From DATJGF01 sp035495315 (lineage in GTDB: Bacteria; Verrucomicrobiota; Verrucomicrobiia; Limisphaerales; UBA8199), in assembly GCA_035495315.1 (NCBI GenBank), contig DATJGF010000023.1:1-64000 (forward strand): DNA of 64,000 bases, written 5' to 3'. The notes beneath the pieces were generated by a model. The model searched no databases. It saw nothing but the letters and a program-made list of their open reading frames with translations, and was not told where the DNA came from. Positions 44,731-53,487 of this stretch are shown here, piece after piece (the first letter of the stretch is position 1; each line of letters begins with the position of its first letter). The position numbers and the translations under genes are program-made.

Positions 44731-45462
44731 TCAATATTTCAACACCAGACTAAGAAATTTCCGGCACGCCTCAGTTTGGGCCGAATTGAAAACCTGGTCG
44801 GAGGTGCCGTACTCGACAATTCGGCCATCTGATAGAAAGGCGATGCGATCCGCGACCACACGGGCGAAGCCCATCTCATGAGTCACCAGCACCAGATCCT
44901 GACCTTCAGTCCGAAGCTCGCGGATCATATCCAGCACCTCGGCGGTCATTTCCGGGTCGAGGGCCGAGGTTGGTTCATCGAAGAACAGCACCCGCGGCTT
45001 CACAGCCAAAGCCCGCGCAATCGCTACACGTTGCCGTTGTCCGCCCGACAGTGCCGCTGGCTTTTTGGCGGCGTGAGCGGCCAATTGAAAACGCTTTAGC
45101 AGTTGCATCGCGATTTCGCGGGAGTTGTCCGCAGCGTAACCATGCGCCTTTTCGAGCGGCAACGTGATGTTTTCCAAAGCAGTCAGATGGGGAAACAGAT
45201 TAAAGGCTTGAAAGACCACACCCACCTGCCGTCGATGTCGGAGCAGTGCCGATTCGTCAAAGGCAAGAACCTCTCCGTTTAACTCAACTTCGCCCGAGTC
45301 GGGAGTTACCAGCCCGGCCAAAATTCGCAGCAAGGTCGTTTTGCCGCCGCCACTGGGGCCGATCAACACGAGGCTATGAATGTTTGCGAAGTCACATGCC
45401 AGTTGATTCAGCACCTGATGCGAACCAAAGCTCTTCGAAAGGTTTGATATCCTAAGTTTCAA
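44731..45462 (-). CDS. amino-acid-type ABC transporter ATP-binding protein
   Basis: A 243-residue ATPase with Walker A GPSGGGKTTLL, signature LSGGQRQRVAIARAL, Walker B VLFFDEPTSALDP and switch His in LVTHEMGF. This is the GlnQ/HisP-like polar amino-acid class. The start overlaps the permease 3' end by 11 bases. With the permease and the upstream substrate-binding lipoprotein it forms a complete importer. Confidence 0.93.
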   Translation of the reverse strand: MKLRISNLSKSFGSHQVLNQLACDFANIHSLVLIGPSGGGKTTLLRILAGLVTPDSGEVELNGEVLAFDESALLRHRRQVGVVFQAFNLFPHLTALENITLPLEKAHGYAADNSREIAMQLLKRFQLAAHAAKKPAALSGGQRQRVAIARALAVKPRVLFFDEPTSALDPEMTAEVLDMIRELRTEGQDLVLVTHEMGFARVVADRIAFLSDGRIVEYGTSDQVFNSAQTEACRKFLSLVLKY

Positions 45463-46252
45463 AACGCAGCTGTTGTTCCAGTCGTCGCAGGAAAAGTGAC
45501 AACGGCAGAGTAAGCAACAAATACCCGGCAGCGAGCGGCAGATAACATTCGAGCGTGCTGTAGGTGACGGAATTGACGTCGCGCGCTGTCTGGGTGAATT
45601 CGTTGACTGCGATGATCGACAAGAGCGACGAGTCCTTAATCAGTGAAACCAACTGGCCGACCAGAGGTGGCAGGCTCACTCGCAGTGCTTGGGGAAAGAT
45701 CACAAACCGGTACATCTGCGCGCGTGTGAGGCCAATCGCGCGGGCCGATTCGATCTGCGATTCGCCGACGCTCTCAATGCCGGCCCGGATCACCTCGCTG
45801 ATATAGGCTCCACTGAAACACGAGAGAATCAATACGCCTGCCACATATCGGTTTTGCACATGAAAGGCGTCCGCAACGACATAAAAGAAGATCAGAATTT
45901 GCACCAGCAGCGGGGTGCCACGAACTAACTCGACGTACAGATGACCGAACGAACGCAGGGGCAGCAGGTGTGAGCGACGAGCCAGCGCAAACACCAGTCC
46001 GATTAACAAACTCAATAGCAGCGACGCCATCGAAATACCAATTGTGACCAGCCAACCTGAAAAGAGATTCCAACGATACCGGTAAACCAATCCCCAATTC
46101 CACTGATACGCAAGTTGGTGAAACGAGAAATAGAACACCACCCCCAACAAAAATAATGCGGGAACCCAGGCTCCCACGATCCGCTGCCACGTCGCGCATC
46201 GTCCGTTCTTTTCCGGCAGGTCCAGGAACAGTCTCTTGAGGAACGAGGTCAT
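45452..46252 (-). CDS. amino-acid-type ABC transporter permease
   Basis: About 266 residues from the ATG at 46252; the frame is open further upstream. It has four or five membrane helices. The ABC inner-membrane (EAA-like) pattern is seen in GIESVGESQIESARAIGLTR followed by QMYRFVIFPQALRVSLPPLV. This is the HisM/GlnP class. It lies between the binding protein and the ATPase and is likely a homodimeric channel. Confidence 0.92.
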   Translation of the reverse strand: MTSFLKRLFLDLPEKNGRCATWQRIVGAWVPALFLLGVVFYFSFHQLAYQWNWGLVYRYRWNLFSGWLVTIGISMASLLLSLLIGLVFALARRSHLLPLRSFGHLYVELVRGTPLLVQILIFFYVVADAFHVQNRYVAGVLILSCFSGAYISEVIRAGIESVGESQIESARAIGLTRAQMYRFVIFPQALRVSLPPLVGQLVSLIKDSSLLSIIAVNEFTQTARDVNSVTYSTLECYLPLAAGYLLLTLPLSLFLRRLEQQLRFET

Positions 46253-46401
46253 AACCGGGCGACCCCACCAGGCGGTTGCCGCTCGACTTTCAACCGCCGA
46301 CACACGATGGACGCGAAAATGGCGAGACAAACACCCTGTCCGTAATTGGGGACTTGGCAAAATGTCTCTGCGTGCATCGCGTCTCTGTGGTTGATCACCG
46401 A

Positions 46402-47205
46402 CTAGAAGTCAAAGGGCACGCCGAGTTTTTGAAAGGCCTCCTTTTGCGGCTTCAAATACTGATCGCCGAGCCGCTGGAATCCACCCTCCGCGCGAAACTT
46501 TTTCAAAAACTCATTCACTTGCGACTTAAGCTCGTCATTCCCCTTGCGCAGGCCAACCGCCCAGTCTTCTTCGCGAAATGGTTTGAGCAGTGCAAGTGTA
46601 GTCTCCGGGTTGCGTTGCCAGTGATTTAGTACCGACATCTGGTCGTAAATGAACGCCTGCGCCTTGCCCTGAACGACTTCGAGCACGCACGCATCCTCTT
46701 TGTCCAACACAAGTACCCGCGCCCACCGCAGATGGGTTTGCGCATACAATTGACCAGTCGTCCCTTGCTTCACCGCGATCCTGGAGCCCGGTTGATCGGC
46801 TTGCTCGATCGATTGAATATTCGCATTTCGATTCACCAACAAGCACAAGCCTGTCCGCAAGTACGGTTCCGAAAAATCTATTGATTGCGCCCGCTCGGGG
46901 GTTGCGGTCATCGAGGAGATGATCAAGTCAATTTTTCCAGTCTTCAGCGCGGGGATCAGGCCGTCGAAGGGGATATTCTGGATGCTAACCTTCCGATGGG
47001 CAAAAAAGCCCAACGCTTCGGCCAAACCGACGCTGATGCCGGCCGGCTGGCCGCGTGCGTCGATCATCTCAAACGGGGGGTAATTCAGTTCCATCCCCAC
47101 GGTCAACGCCTTTTCCGCGGGGGAGCCACAGCCGATCCCGAACATCAAAAGGACCGCTGCAACAAAACTTGCAAGCCTTGTCAATTTGCTCGAACTCAAA
47201 TTCAT
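46402..47205 (-). CDS. substrate-binding lipoprotein of an amino-acid ABC transporter
   Basis: About 267 residues from the ATG at 47205, giving a lipoprotein signal (FVAAVLLMFGIGC, Cys near residue 24). The family 3 solute-binding fold is evident (VGMELNYPPFEMIDARGQPA, ALKTGKIDLIISSMTATPER, KQGTTGQLYA). The ligand is probably a polar amino acid or similar. It is divergent from the DUF488 gene with a 94-base gap that should hold both promoters. Confidence 0.92.
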   Translation of the reverse strand: MNLSSSKLTRLASFVAAVLLMFGIGCGSPAEKALTVGMELNYPPFEMIDARGQPAGISVGLAEALGFFAHRKVSIQNIPFDGLIPALKTGKIDLIISSMTATPERAQSIDFSEPYLRTGLCLLVNRNANIQSIEQADQPGSRIAVKQGTTGQLYAQTHLRWARVLVLDKEDACVLEVVQGKAQAFIYDQMSVLNHWQRNPETTLALLKPFREEDWAVGLRKGNDELKSQVNEFLKKFRAEGGFQRLGDQYLKPQKEAFQKLGVPFDF

Positions 47206-47299
47206 GTTCTGCAGCGACCCGCAATTTGCTGCCGCTCTTTGACCTCGTCGGCGCCACTTTGTGTTATGTTGTATGCGTTCAAGGTGTGAAAACGGTTTC

Positions 47300-47668
47300 A
47301 TGATTCAAGTCAAAAGGGTTTATGACGCGCCAACAGCTCATGATGGCGCTCGGTTCCTGGTAGACCATCTCTGGCCGCGCGGGCTGTCGAAGGATGCGGT
47401 GAAGATAAAGAGCTGGCTTAAGGATGTTGCCCCTAGCCATGAACTGCGCAAGTGGTTCGGACATGACCCGCGCAAATGGAAGGAGTTTCAGCGGCAGTAT
47501 TTTGCCGAGTTAGACAAAAAGCGGCAGAGTTGGGAACCGCTGCTGGCGGCGGCGTGCGAGGGGGACATCGCGCTTGTTTTTGCCGCACGCGATACTGAGC
47601 GTAATAATGCCGTTGCGTTGAAGAATTATCTCGAGAAAAAGACAAAACTAAAACGGGCGAATCGGTAG
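47300..47668 (+). CDS. DUF488 family protein
   Basis: A 122-residue cytosolic protein starting at the ATG at 47300 (MIQVKRVYDAP). The family pattern FLVDHLWPRGLSKD, SHELRKWFGHDPRKWKEFQ and the C-terminal NNAVALKNYLEK are present. The biochemical role is not established. The stop TAG at 47666-47668 abuts the stop of the convergent DUF362 gene with no gap (tagcta). Confidence 0.9.
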   Translation: MIQVKRVYDAPTAHDGARFLVDHLWPRGLSKDAVKIKSWLKDVAPSHELRKWFGHDPRKWKEFQRQYFAELDKKRQSWEPLLAAACEGDIALVFAARDTERNNAVALKNYLEKKTKLKRANR

Positions 47669-48745
47669 CTACGCTTTGGCGGCCTTCCGTTTCCAGATCA
47701 ACTGCTCATTCAAGTTAGCCGCCAGCTTATAGACCTTGATATGCTCCTTGAGCTCGGGGCCTAACACCTCGATTTTCCCCAGGTCGATCTCTCCCATGCC
47801 GGTTTGGCCGCAGTAATTCAGGTACCCGACGTTGGTGAAATCGACACCCATGAGTTCGACGGCGACTCGGTCCGCGGCCAGCCAGTCTGGGCTCACCACA
47901 CACACCCCATGCTGCACCGGCGTGCCGCCCACCGGCCCTTCGCCTTCCATCCCTTCGTAACCATCGATCACAGACAGATGCGGATGCAACCGCGGCGCCA
48001 ACGCGTACAGGTTGTAATTTATCCCTCGGAAGCCGTTTCCGTGGGTAACGGGCTTGTCATTCTTCGCACCGGGCTTGGCGCCAGGACCCCAGCGGAAGCC
48101 TTCGTCTTTGATGGGGGCACCGACCACGATGTTTTTCAGTGACAACGTCGCCACAACCCGGTCGTGTGTCTTAAATTTTGCCGCCGAGATAATGAAATTG
48201 TGTGGGTCCAGCAGCACCTTGGACATTCGACAAGGGTGGGGGCGAAAATCGGTTTCGTCGAAACAATGCACGACCTCAAAGCCCGCGTGATCCAAGTCGA
48301 TCAGCTTAGCGCCATATTTCGATGCCAGGCGATCGTAACCGTAATTCGCGAAGCCGTCCAACGTGGGACCGTTGGCAGCGGACTCGGCGATGGCAATGTC
48401 GGTCTTGTGAATCGATTTCAGGAATTCGAGGATGCCCTCGAGATTTTCGGCATGACTCGCCGCCAGTTGGTTATCAATCGCAACATTGTTCGGCTTAATA
48501 ATGACGCGCTTGGTCCCGATCGCCACCGCGATCTCTCGTTGGAAATGCTTTAATCCCTCGAATGCCAGTTCTGCTCGGCTTTTGCCCGCCGTTAGCGCTA
48601 CGCGACTCAGGCCTTTGTCGGCGCTTGGTTCCGCTGCGGCCGCTATGCCCTTGGAGAACACCCACGATAAACTCAGAGCCGCACCCCCCAGAAGTGAGGT
48701 TTTGAGGAAAGTCCGCCGATTGCTTTGGAGGGGAGTCGTTGTCAT
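47669..48745 (-). CDS. DUF362 protein with Tat signal
   Basis: About 358 residues from the ATG at 48745, with a twin-arginine signal (NRRTFLKTSLLGGAALSLSW). The DUF362 core includes VIIKPNNVAIDN, NFIISAAKFKTHDRVVATLS, LKNIVVGAP, LSVIDGYEGMEGEGPVGGTP and WLAADRVAVELMG. Tat export implies folding, probably with a cofactor, before secretion. Function unknown; some family members bind iron-sulfur clusters, but no ferredoxin motif is visible here. The open frame upstream of 48745 has no signal and is rejected. Confidence 0.85.
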   Translation of the reverse strand: MTTTPLQSNRRTFLKTSLLGGAALSLSWVFSKGIAAAAEPSADKGLSRVALTAGKSRAELAFEGLKHFQREIAVAIGTKRVIIKPNNVAIDNQLAASHAENLEGILEFLKSIHKTDIAIAESAANGPTLDGFANYGYDRLASKYGAKLIDLDHAGFEVVHCFDETDFRPHPCRMSKVLLDPHNFIISAAKFKTHDRVVATLSLKNIVVGAPIKDEGFRWGPGAKPGAKNDKPVTHGNGFRGINYNLYALAPRLHPHLSVIDGYEGMEGEGPVGGTPVQHGVCVVSPDWLAADRVAVELMGVDFTNVGYLNYCGQTGMGEIDLGKIEVLGPELKEHIKVYKLAANLNEQLIWKRKAAKA

Positions 48746-48834
48746 AACAGATTCCAGTTGGCAGTCGCTGGATTCTGCGCTTATCAGGCATATTGATGCA
48801 AGCCGATACTTGACATCAATTTTAATGACAACAA

Positions 48835-50319
48835 TCAGGCGCTCCGGAACAAGCCAGCAAACCGATCGGCAGCCATGTCCCACGCCTCCGGCCGCCCGGG
48901 CTCGTAACTGCTCACCTCGCACGAGTTGCGGACGACGCGGCGAATTTCTCCCAATGAAGATACTTCGCCATTGGATCGCACTTGCACCAACAGGTTCCCC
49001 ATCGCGGTCGCCTCCACCGGGCCAGCCAGAACTGGCCGTTGGCAAGCGTCAGCGGTGAATTGGTTCAGGATCTCGCTTTGCGAGCCACCACCCACAATAT
49101 GAATGACCTCTATCCGATTGCCCGTAAGTTCTTCCAGCCAACCGAGCACTTGCCGATACTTCAGCGCCAGGCTCTCGTAAGCACAGCGCACCAGTTCGCC
49201 TTCAGTCTTGGGGACTATTTGTCCGGTTTCTCGGCAGAAATCCTGGATCGCTTTCGGCATGTCCGGCGGATTGAGAAATCGCCCATCATCCGGGTTGACC
49301 AGGGAGCGCAGGGCAGGGGACTTGGCGGCAAGACGTGCCAGTTCGCCGTATTCATAGCGCTTTCCCCGTGCATCGAATGCGCGTTTGCATTGCTGCACGA
49401 GCCATAACCCCATAATATTCTTGAGCAGCCGATACGTCCCATCCAGTCCGCCTTCGTTGGTCAGATTCAATTCCTGCGTCCGCGGCGACAATGACGCCTT
49501 GGCTACTTCGACCCCCATCAGAGACCACGTGCCCGAACTCAGGTAGGCCCAATTGGCTTTCCCGCTGTTAGCCGTTGGCACCCCAGCCACGGCCGAGGCC
49601 GTATCGTGCGCCGGCGGCGCTATCACCCGCACGGCTCCCAGCCCGGCTCGCACTCCCACTTCGAGACGCAGCTGTCCAAGCGTTGTCCCCGGCGGGGCGA
49701 TTTTGGGAAAGATTCGCGACGACAATCCGAATTTCTTCAGCAACGGCACGGCCCAATTCCGCGACAACGGATTGAGGCATTGCGACGTGGACGCGATGGT
49801 GAACTCTGCCAGACGCGACCCGCACAGCGCCCAGTGAATGAAATCGGGGATGAACAACAGCGTATCGGTCAATTCGAGCAATTCGGGCGCGCGCTCTTTC
49901 AAGGCCAGCAATTGGAACAGGGTGTTGAGCTGCATGAACTGCAGGCCGGTTTGGGCAAAAATCTCCCCACGCGGCACCTTCCGGAATGCTTTGTCCATCA
50001 TCCCGTTGGTCCGGGTGTCGCGATAATGATAAGGCATGCCGAGTAACTCCCCTTGGCGCGTCAGCAAGACGAAATCGACCCCCCAGGTATCAGCGCCAAC
50101 CGAAACAATCGATTTGCCATACTTTTTGGCGGCTATAGACAGTCCATTTTGGATCTCGGCCCAAAGCCGCAAAACGTCCCAACGGAGGGAATCGGCCAGC
50201 GACACCGGCCCATTCGGGAAGCGATGAACTTCTTCAAGCCGGAGAGTTTTGCCGTTCCATAAGCCGGCTATGAGACGCCCACTTTCTGCGCCGAGATCAA
50301 TCGCAAGGTAGGTTTGCAT
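48835..50319 (-). CDS. rhaB: rhamnulokinase
   Basis: A 494-residue FGGY-family sugar kinase. Seen are the N-terminal phosphate-binding AIDLGAESGRLIAGLW (matching rhamnulokinases, with GAESGR), the VGADTWGVDFVLL block, PYHYRDTRTNGM, TSQCLNPLSRNW, and the C-terminal IHIVGGGSQSEILNQFTADA. It phosphorylates L-rhamnulose in rhamnose catabolism. No rhamnose isomerase or aldolase is adjacent. A perfect 9-bp palindrome just upstream of the ATG may regulate it. Confidence 0.93.
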   Translation of the reverse strand: MQTYLAIDLGAESGRLIAGLWNGKTLRLEEVHRFPNGPVSLADSLRWDVLRLWAEIQNGLSIAAKKYGKSIVSVGADTWGVDFVLLTRQGELLGMPYHYRDTRTNGMMDKAFRKVPRGEIFAQTGLQFMQLNTLFQLLALKERAPELLELTDTLLFIPDFIHWALCGSRLAEFTIASTSQCLNPLSRNWAVPLLKKFGLSSRIFPKIAPPGTTLGQLRLEVGVRAGLGAVRVIAPPAHDTASAVAGVPTANSGKANWAYLSSGTWSLMGVEVAKASLSPRTQELNLTNEGGLDGTYRLLKNIMGLWLVQQCKRAFDARGKRYEYGELARLAAKSPALRSLVNPDDGRFLNPPDMPKAIQDFCRETGQIVPKTEGELVRCAYESLALKYRQVLGWLEELTGNRIEVIHIVGGGSQSEILNQFTADACQRPVLAGPVEATAMGNLLVQVRSNGEVSSLGEIRRVVRNSCEVSSYEPGRPEAWDMAADRFAGLFRSA

Positions 50320-50326
50320 GGAATCC

Positions 50327-50347
50327 GCCTGATTCTACGAATCAGGC
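50327..50347 (-). promoter_or_regulatory. perfect palindrome in the rhaB leader
   Basis: GCCTGATTC at 50327-50335 and GAATCAGGC at 50339-50347 form a perfect 9-bp inverted repeat with a 3-base centre, 8 bases upstream of the rhaB ATG. On the mRNA its stem takes in part of the only purine-rich stretch (aggcgg) that could serve as ribosome-binding site. As DNA it could be an operator. Confidence 0.55.
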
Positions 50348-50555
50348 TGCACCGGCTCAAGCCATTGTAGACACCACGAAGGGGAATTGCTGCGACGAGC
50401 ACCAAAGCGCGAAAGTACTGGTGCCACAGCCGGCGTCCCAATTGGTACTTTTCTGCCTCCTTCGCAGCTTAGCTGTTCAATTTCAATGAAACGCGTAGTA
50501 GGAACGCGAGAAACCGCAGTAATTAGTTCGGTTTTGCGATGATCCCGCAGTATGC

Positions 50556-51725
50556 CTAAGTGTGGACAGGTTCGAACCGCAATGGCAAACGTGTCGGCCC
50601 GAGGACGTGTAGCGCCTTGCGCGGCTCCCAGGGAGCGTTATTGGCCAGGGTAAAGCTCTTCACCCGAGCCAGAAAATCCGACAGCACGATCCTGGTTTCA
50701 AGCCGAGCCAGAGCGCTCCCGACACAAGAATGAATTCCATGGCCAAAGGCAATGTGCGGGTTGGGATCGCGCGTGATATCGAACTGATTAGCGTTCGGAA
50801 ACGCTCGCGGGTCGCGATTGGCGGATCCAATCATCGGCAGGACCAGTTTTCCCGCCGGTATGGTCTGGCCGTGCAATTCAATGTCTCGACGGGGTGTTCG
50901 CATGACCCATTGCAACGGCGAGCGGTAGCGCAACACCTCTTCGATAGCCGAGGCCACCAACTGGGGTCGGCTGCGTAAAAGTGCCAGTTGTGCAGGGTTT
51001 TCAATGAAACAGAGAATAGCATTATTGATCAGGTTGGTCGTGGTTTCCTGCCCGGCCACAATCAAGAGTTGAAAAAAGCCCAGGATTTCCTCTTGCCTAA
51101 GCCGTTCCCCATCCACCTCCGCTTCAATGAGGCGAGTCAAAAGATCGTTTTGTGGCCAGGCCCGTCTCTCGGCGATCATCTTTCCGAGGTACTCATTCAT
51201 TTCGACTGTCACCGCCGCAAATTCGCGCGTCCCATCCTCTGCCTCCGCACCGCCGGAACGCGCATAGCTGAGCTTCAGGATACTGTCGCTCCATTTTTTG
51301 TATCGCGACCAATCCGAAGACGGGATGCCGATCATTGAGGAAATCACTTTCATCGGCAGCGCGACGCTTAATTCGGTGGCAAAATCCATTTCACCGCGAT
51401 TCACCACTGCATCGAGCAATTCGCGCGACAGCTGGCGTATGTACGGCTCCAGATTTGCCACCATTCCTGGCGTAAATGCGCGCGAAATCAATGCCCGCAA
51501 TTTCGTGTGGGCAGGCGGATCCAAAAAGATAAACCAGTGACGTGGCGCTGGAACCTTTGAGCTGAACGCCTCATGGTCGTTGAGCGCTCGTTTGGCGCCC
51601 TCATAATCGAAAATTAACCAGCCATCAAACGGAGGTGGAACGTAAAACACTGGCGACCGACTCCGCATCTGATCATAAACAGGAAAAGGATCCCGACGGA
51701 TCTCATCGGAGAAAATATTAAACAT
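50556..51725 (-). CDS. cytochrome P450
   Basis: A 389-residue bacterial class P450 mono-oxygenase. The haem-ligating Cys lies in FGHGIHSCVGSALAR. The oxygen-activation helix is VAGQETTTNLI and the ExxR element is in IEEVLRYRSP. The length is that of soluble bacterial enzymes (CYP102/107-like layouts lack extra domains). A ferredoxin partner is not encoded nearby. The substrate is not predictable. It stands alone. Confidence 0.93.
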   Translation of the reverse strand: MFNIFSDEIRRDPFPVYDQMRSRSPVFYVPPPFDGWLIFDYEGAKRALNDHEAFSSKVPAPRHWFIFLDPPAHTKLRALISRAFTPGMVANLEPYIRQLSRELLDAVVNRGEMDFATELSVALPMKVISSMIGIPSSDWSRYKKWSDSILKLSYARSGGAEAEDGTREFAAVTVEMNEYLGKMIAERRAWPQNDLLTRLIEAEVDGERLRQEEILGFFQLLIVAGQETTTNLINNAILCFIENPAQLALLRSRPQLVASAIEEVLRYRSPLQWVMRTPRRDIELHGQTIPAGKLVLPMIGSANRDPRAFPNANQFDITRDPNPHIAFGHGIHSCVGSALARLETRIVLSDFLARVKSFTLANNAPWEPRKALHVLGPTRLPLRFEPVHT

Positions 51726-51937
51726 ATTCCAGCACCCATGAGGTTCCTAAATGGAGCTGAGGCCACAAAGCCCGTGATGCCCCGGCGATTGGTTGGTTCG
51801 CCGAGACTAAATCGTAACGGAAAGTCTATGTCAAGGCGGAATTGAACCGGGCAGACACAAGACGTTGAGCGGGGCGGCCACACGCTTTTCTAACGGTCCG
51901 AGAGGCCTAAACGTGTTCTGTTGTTTCTTTAGGAGGG

Positions 51938-51967
51938 TTTTGGGGCCGCGGGGCTCGGCCTTCCCAA
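51938..51967. repeat. short dispersed repeat, ggcttcgcgnnctcggcctt type
   Basis: The sequence tttggggccgcggggctcgg followed by ccttcccaa is a variant of the unit seen at 58361-58390 and, inverted, at 58226-58256 and 61788-61816. It is located just 3' of the Gly/His-rich protein gene. Confidence 0.55.
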
Positions 51968-51983
51968 TTGTTCGCTCGCCAGC

Positions 51984-52724
51984 CTAGTGATGTCCGCCAT
52001 GGCCGCCATGACCGGCACCGCCATGCGAACCTCCGCCATGGTATCCACCATGGTATCCCCCATGGTAACCACCGTGGTAATAACCGCCATGGTAGTGCCC
52101 ATAATACCCAAACCCAAACGAAACCACAGGGCCACCATAATAATAGGGACCATAATAACCATAGTACGGATAGTAATATGGATAACTGTAAGTTGGGCCC
52201 GGAATCACGTAGACACTCGACCCCGGGGACGAGCTCGGGGCTTCGGCATACACGGGCGCAACCTGGGTATCGGCGGCGGCGGAGACCATACCGGCGTCGG
52301 GCACAATTGGCGCATTTGCAATTGCCGGCGCCTGCTGGGCCGGCTGTTGGACCTGAGCAACGACCTTTCGCTGATCGATCATTGCATTAATCACGCGCTC
52401 GGAAACGCCTTGATTCCGCAGGTAAACGATTTCCTGCGGACCCAATGTGTAGATCGTGCCCGAATTCCGGATATAATTCAGGACAACGTCATCGCTAATC
52501 TGCGCATGGCTGAGCTTAACAACGTCTTCAACTCCATATGGGAGCTTTGGTTCGGCTTGTGCCGCGGCGGCCGAGTTGGAGTTGTTATCTGGTTGAAGTC
52601 GGACCGCACCGGTAGCGGACACAGAAGGATCGGGGTCCGCCGAAAAGGCTGAATTCAAGGGTATGAGACACACGACGCTCATTAGCAAGCAACCGAGGTG
52701 TGCTGCGGAAATTGTTGTCTTCAT
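51984..52724 (-). CDS. exported protein with Gly/His/Tyr-rich tail
   Basis: About 246 residues from the ATG at 52724, with a signal peptide (CLLMSVVCLIPLNSAFSAD). A short globular part (YGVEDVVKLSHAQISDDVVL, VIYLRNQGVSERVINAMI-like) resembles the small helical domain often found in verrucomicrobial exported proteins. The tail, about 80 residues, is made of Tyr-Pro-Tyr and then Gly-His-Gly-Gly-Tyr repeats ending in GGHGGHH. Such tails may bind metal ions or the cell surface. The repetitive codons explain the many artefact frames over this stretch. Confidence 0.78.
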   Translation of the reverse strand: MKTTISAAHLGCLLMSVVCLIPLNSAFSADPDPSVSATGAVRLQPDNNSNSAAAAQAEPKLPYGVEDVVKLSHAQISDDVVLNYIRNSGTIYTLGPQEIVYLRNQGVSERVINAMIDQRKVVAQVQQPAQQAPAIANAPIVPDAGMVSAAADTQVAPVYAEAPSSSPGSSVYVIPGPTYSYPYYYPYYGYYGPYYYGGPVVSFGFGYYGHYHGGYYHGGYHGGYHGGYHGGGSHGGAGHGGHGGHH

Positions 52725-52895
52725 AGCTGCAACTTTCACACTGACAAGCAGTTTTCGATCAATACGAGTGTCGCTGTCTTTCGGGTGGTGGTCAAGTCCT
52801 GACGCCTAAAACCACGCAGAGCCAGCCATCGACCCTTGTTAGGGCCAACACCGAAGTAATTAGACGGTTACGGGTCAACCGCTATTCGGCCTAGC

Positions 52896-53135
52896 TCAGG
52901 CGGGGACTTTCGAGAAGATAACGGTCATACCGCGAAGGCGGCGGGTGCCCAATTTCCGCAGCGCTTTCAGAATATCGCTATCGCGGCTAATCCACAGTTC
53001 GGGGAACGGAGGGATGCCAAATGCACCCTGGGCAATGCGGTTATGGCGTAATTGGCAGCGAATACCAGCGCGGCTGAGTTCCTGCCTTAAAGACCTTATC
53101 TCGGAGTTATCACGGGAAGAAAACAACATTTTCAT
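52896..53135 (-). CDS. DUF2007-like small protein
   Basis: A 79-residue protein with the pattern of DUF2007-like (putative signal-transducing) proteins: MKMLFSSRDNSEIRSLRQEL, AGIRCQLRHN and a C-terminal acidic/basic strand. It is thought to be a ferredoxin-like fold of unknown role. It stands alone between the Gly/His-rich gene and the redox operon. The assignment is moderate because the protein is short. Confidence 0.6.
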   Translation of the reverse strand: MKMLFSSRDNSEIRSLRQELSRAGIRCQLRHNRIAQGAFGIPPFPELWISRDSDILKALRKLGTRRLRGMTVIFSKVPA

Positions 53136-53315
53136 ATCGCGGGCTTTAGCCCAATGTCATGCTGAATTGGTGTAGAGACAAATCCGGGAATTACGGATAA
53201 CGAGTCGGGCTTATTACTAGCGCAAACGCTCCACGGCTGGCTTTGCGGCAGAAATTTGATGTAACAAATCAGATAAGTGGTTGACGCTGAGGCTTATCTG
53301 TGGCAGCACTGAAAA

Positions 53316-53456
53316 ATGGGTCGACGCCGTATTTTAGTTAGAGACGTTATTCTGCTGGAACGAAAGATCAAGTACGCCAAACGTTTTCAAAAGGAATTTG
53401 AAAAGCACATCGAGCAACTCGAACAGCTGCTGAAGTTGGCGAAAAATTCAAAGTAA
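53316..53456 (+). CDS. very small coiled-coil protein
   Basis: A 46-residue frame (ATG at 53316, TAA at 53454-53456). It is entirely helical and highly charged (RDVILLERKIKYAKRFQKEF, HIEQLEQLLKLAKNSK) with heptad-like Leu/Ile spacing. It does not overlap any other gene. No ribosome-binding site stands out (gaaaa precedes the ATG). It may be a real small protein or a fragment. Confidence 0.45.
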   Translation: MGRRRILVRDVILLERKIKYAKRFQKEFEKHIEQLEQLLKLAKNSK

Positions 53457-53487
53457 GCTCGCCCTGACTCGACCGAGGTCCCTTGGC

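Noticed and set aside
48746..49045. 100-residue upstream extension of the DUF362 frame
   Set aside because: It is antisense-like to the rhaB 3' end and hides the Tat signal that begins at the ATG at 48745.
51984..52120. Possible CRISPR-like array
   Set aside because: The short repeats are contiguous coding repeats of a Gly/His tail with no spacers, and no cas genes are present in the window.
51968..52652. Overlapping plus-strand frames rich in Met/His/Arg
   Set aside because: They arise from the repetitive Gly/His codons of the minus-strand exported protein.
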